NCBI RefSeq assembly: GCF_027944115.1
Contig: NZ_JAPJZI010000002.1
Coordinates: 271,001 to 335,000, forward strand
DNA from: Hoeflea prorocentri
GTDB taxonomy: Bacteria > Pseudomonadota > Alphaproteobacteria > Rhizobiales > Rhizobiaceae
Length of the DNA: 64,000 nucleotides
Reading direction: 5' to 3'
Notes under the pieces: generated by a model
Database searches by the model: none
Seen by the model: only the letters and a program-made list of their open reading frames with translations
Told to the model about the DNA's origin: nothing
Shown: one piece after another, positions 62,224 through 64,000 of the stretch
How the letters are laid out: the number at the start of each line of letters is the position of its first letter
Numbering within the stretch: position 1 is the stretch's first letter
Program-made: the position numbers and the translations under genes

Positions 62224-64000
62224 TCAGTTCAGCGCCGCGAGCCGCGCGGGGTCCGCATCGCGGCCCATCAGCCTGTCAATGCGCTCGCGTTCGGCCTGGA
62301 AGGTTGCCAGTGCCTCTCCGCTCAGCGACTTGCCGTCCGGCAGGCGCACCCGCATCGGGTCGACCTTGCGGCCGTTGACGATCAATTCGTAGTGCAGGTG
62401 CGGTCCGGTTGAAAGGCCGGTTGATCCGACATAGCCGATGACCTGTCCCTGTTTGACGCGTGCGCCCGGAACAACGCCCTTGGCGATCTTTGTCTGGTGC
62501 GAATAGGAGCTGACATAGCCATTGGGGTGGCGAATGAGCGTTTGCTTGCCGTAGCCGCCCTTGTTCCATCCGGCTTTTTCCACCACGCCGTTTCCGGCCG
62601 ATATGATCGGCGTTCCGCGCGGGGCGCTCCAGTCGACACCCCAATGCATGCGCTTGTAACCCAGGATCGGGTGCCGGCGCATGCCGAAGCCGGAACGGAA
62701 GCGGCCGTTGGGCAGCGGATTGCGTATCAGAAACTGGCGTGCGCTACGGCCTTCCGGATCGTAATAGTCTATGGAGCCGTCCTCCGGATTTCGGAAGCGG
62801 TAAAGCGCAACGTCGTTGTTGCCGAAGGTTGCCGCAAGGTAAAGAAGCTCCGAATCCTGGGTCGCTTCCTTGCTCTCCTCGTCGACGGAGAACATCGCCT
62901 CCATCGTGTCGGTCGGCTTCAGGCGAGCCTGATAGTCGACATTGCTGGCAAGCAGACGGATGATCTTGTCCGTCATATCGGAGTCCATACCGTAAGACAG
63001 AGCGGCCTTGTAGATGCCGTCATAGACTCTCGGCAGATCGCGCCCGCTCAAAACCGGCACGGGCGTTTCATCGAACGCCGTGGATACGGCCGGAGATTTC
63101 GGCGGTTCGGAGGCTGCCACGAGGATCTCGAAATCGTTTACCGCGACCGAGGCAACATGTTTGCCGCCCCGATAAGCCGACGCGCGCACGATACGGGTGT
63201 CGCGGTCACGCTGCTCCAGGCCAATGCGGAAAACATCGCCTTCGCGCAGTTCCGATGAACCGGTCTCACTAGTCAGAACCTCGGAGACATATTTCGCCTC
63301 GCCTTCCGCATATCCTGCGGTCAGCAGGGCATCCAGCATCGTTTTCGTCTCGCGAATGGCGATGACGTCGTCGATGAACTCAACCGTGTTGTTGCCCTGG
63401 GAAAGGGCAGGTTCGACGGAAACGTTTTCCGCGACCACACGGGCATTGAGGTTTGTGCTGAAATCAAAGGGGGAACTCGATCCGGAAAAGCGCTGCGGAT
63501 TCACATAGTGAAGCATGGCGACCTGGAAGGTCTCGTCCGTCAGGATTGAGCCGTTGGTGCGCACATCCTCTTCCGCTTCTTCCGCGCTCATGGATGCTGC
63601 GTAGTCATACGGGGCGCCGGCGACCGGGAAATCGGTGACCTTCAGCCGGATTTCCGATTCCACTTCCGCACCGTAGATAACACCGGTAGAACTCTCCGTT
63701 TCCGGTTCCGCCTTGCCTGAGGAAAAGATCTTCAGCGGGTCGAATTTCGGATAATCGCCGGGAGCGGCGTGATTTGCGGCGAGTGCCATTTTCACATGCG
63801 CGAAGGGGCGGCTGCGGATAACGCTGCGTTCGCCCTCGTTGATCATGGTGGAGATTTCCATGATGGTCTTGTCTGAGGGCTTGGCGGCGATTGTCGTCGC
63901 AACGAGCCGATTGCCCTTTTCGGCGCCTTCAACCGACCCGTTTATATCCGTTGCCGCATAGGCTTCGCCAGGGATCGCCAACTGTTCGCGGCCGTCGAGC
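62224..64000 (-). CDS. M23 family metallopeptidase (N-terminus cut by window edge)
   Basis: The reading frame continues past the window end, so at least 592 residues are visible and the N-terminus is missing. The C-terminal M23 LytM domain has zinc-binding histidines in KRMHWGVDWSAPRGTPI (H and D) and GPHLHYELIVNG (HxH), and the fold block GYVGSTGLSTGPHLHYE. The long N-terminal part carries beta-rich repeats and a charged RVRLPDGK-type tail follows the peptidase. It probably cleaves peptidoglycan cross-links in the periplasm. An apparent TTG start at 63981 is internal, as codons before it read LDGREQ. Confidence 0.85.
   Translation of the reverse strand, partial: LDGREQLAIPGEAYAATDINGSVEGAEKGNRLVATTIAAKPSDKTIMEISTMINEGERSVIRSRPFAHVKMALAANHAAPGDYPKFDPLKIFSSGKAEPETESSTGVIYGAEVESEIRLKVTDFPVAGAPYDYAASMSAEEAEEDVRTNGSILTDETFQVAMLHYVNPQRFSGSSSPFDFSTNLNARVVAENVSVEPALSQGNNTVEFIDDVIAIRETKTMLDALLTAGYAEGEAKYVSEVLTSETGSSELREGDVFRIGLEQRDRDTRIVRASAYRGGKHVASVAVNDFEILVAASEPPKSPAVSTAFDETPVPVLSGRDLPRVYDGIYKAALSYGMDSDMTDKIIRLLASNVDYQARLKPTDTMEAMFSVDEESKEATQDSELLYLAATFGNNDVALYRFRNPEDGSIDYYDPEGRSARQFLIRNPLPNGRFRSGFGMRRHPILGYKRMHWGVDWSAPRGTPIISAGNGVVEKAGWNKGGYGKQTLIRHPNGYVSSYSHQTKIAKGVVPGARVKQGQVIGYVGSTGLSTGPHLHYELIVNGRKVDPMRVRLPDGKSLSGEALATFQAERERIDRLMGRDADPARLAALN

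Noticed and set aside
1..64000. CRISPR arrays, insertion sequences, prophage or integrases
   Set aside because: No regularly spaced repeats, transposase, integrase or phage structural genes are visible; the HNH gene belongs to a general family and has no phage context.

Overview
The window looks like chromosomal backbone from an alphaproteobacterium of the order Hyphomicrobiales (Rhizobiales), probably near Hoeflea and other Phyllobacteriaceae/Rhizobiaceae. I infer this from protein families and gene neighbourhoods: ftsEX with a divergent membrane protein, hpt and a CpdR-like regulator beside a TIGR02302/DUF4175 membrane protein, lysA-LptM-argH-tlpA, lysC-ptsP-prfA-prmC, and DUF4167-clpB. No database search was possible. 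Genes are dense, operons often overlap by ATGA or a few bases, and the sequence is GC-rich by eye.

Layout. 1-4.0 kb: a minus-strand operon for a BMP-type ABC importer with a cytosine deaminase and an amidase, which suggests nucleobase or related N-heterocycle uptake and hydrolysis. 4.2-9.5 kb: hisC-tyrC, a DUF2125 envelope protein, a ChaC-like cyclotransferase, PlsC and a YdcF-like protein. 9.5-20 kb: ftsEX, a DUF3426-like membrane protein, hpt, a CpdR-like regulator, a large Gln-rich DUF4175 protein, lysA, an LptM-like lipoprotein, argH, a TlpA thioredoxin and a RidA protein. 20-25.5 kb: hbd-etfA-etfB, a rhomboid protease, PduO-type cobalamin adenosyltransferase, a HIG1-like twin-helix protein and an SDR. 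25.7-29.4 kb: a BrkB family protein, a small membrane protein, gluQ, an AlkA-type glycosylase and an HNH endonuclease.

29.4-33.3 kb is the only clearly accessory-looking segment: an AraC/cupin regulator divergent from a 798-residue autotransporter, with a pair of 12-bp direct repeats exactly 21 bp apart between them. 33.3-39.2 kb holds dsbB, a YqaA-type membrane protein, tRNA-Leu(CAA) with a good promoter, an acyl-CoA synthetase, and a CelD-like acetyltransferase paired with a polysaccharide flippase. 39.5-46 kb: secA, a periplasmic parvulin, argJ, a GNAT enzyme and mutT.

46-47.7 kb: an ArsR/SRPBCC pair with a perfect 24-bp palindrome centred on the arsR start codon, and an orphan Flp pilin of only 54 residues. 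47.7-58.3 kb: an NDUFAF5-like methyltransferase, comF, grxC, a nitrilase-family amidase, DUF1178, ubiG, lysC, ptsP, prfA, prmC and a flavodoxin-fold oxidoreductase. 58.6-64 kb: DUF4167, clpB with a heat-shock-like promoter, a shared terminator, and an M23 peptidase cut by the window edge.

I see no CRISPR array, insertion sequence, prophage, rRNA or obvious defence system. The most interesting signals are regulatory: the AraC-type direct repeats, the ArsR palindrome, two tandem 14-bp palindromes upstream of etfB, an inverted repeat upstream of DUF4167, and the hairpin over the clpB promoter.
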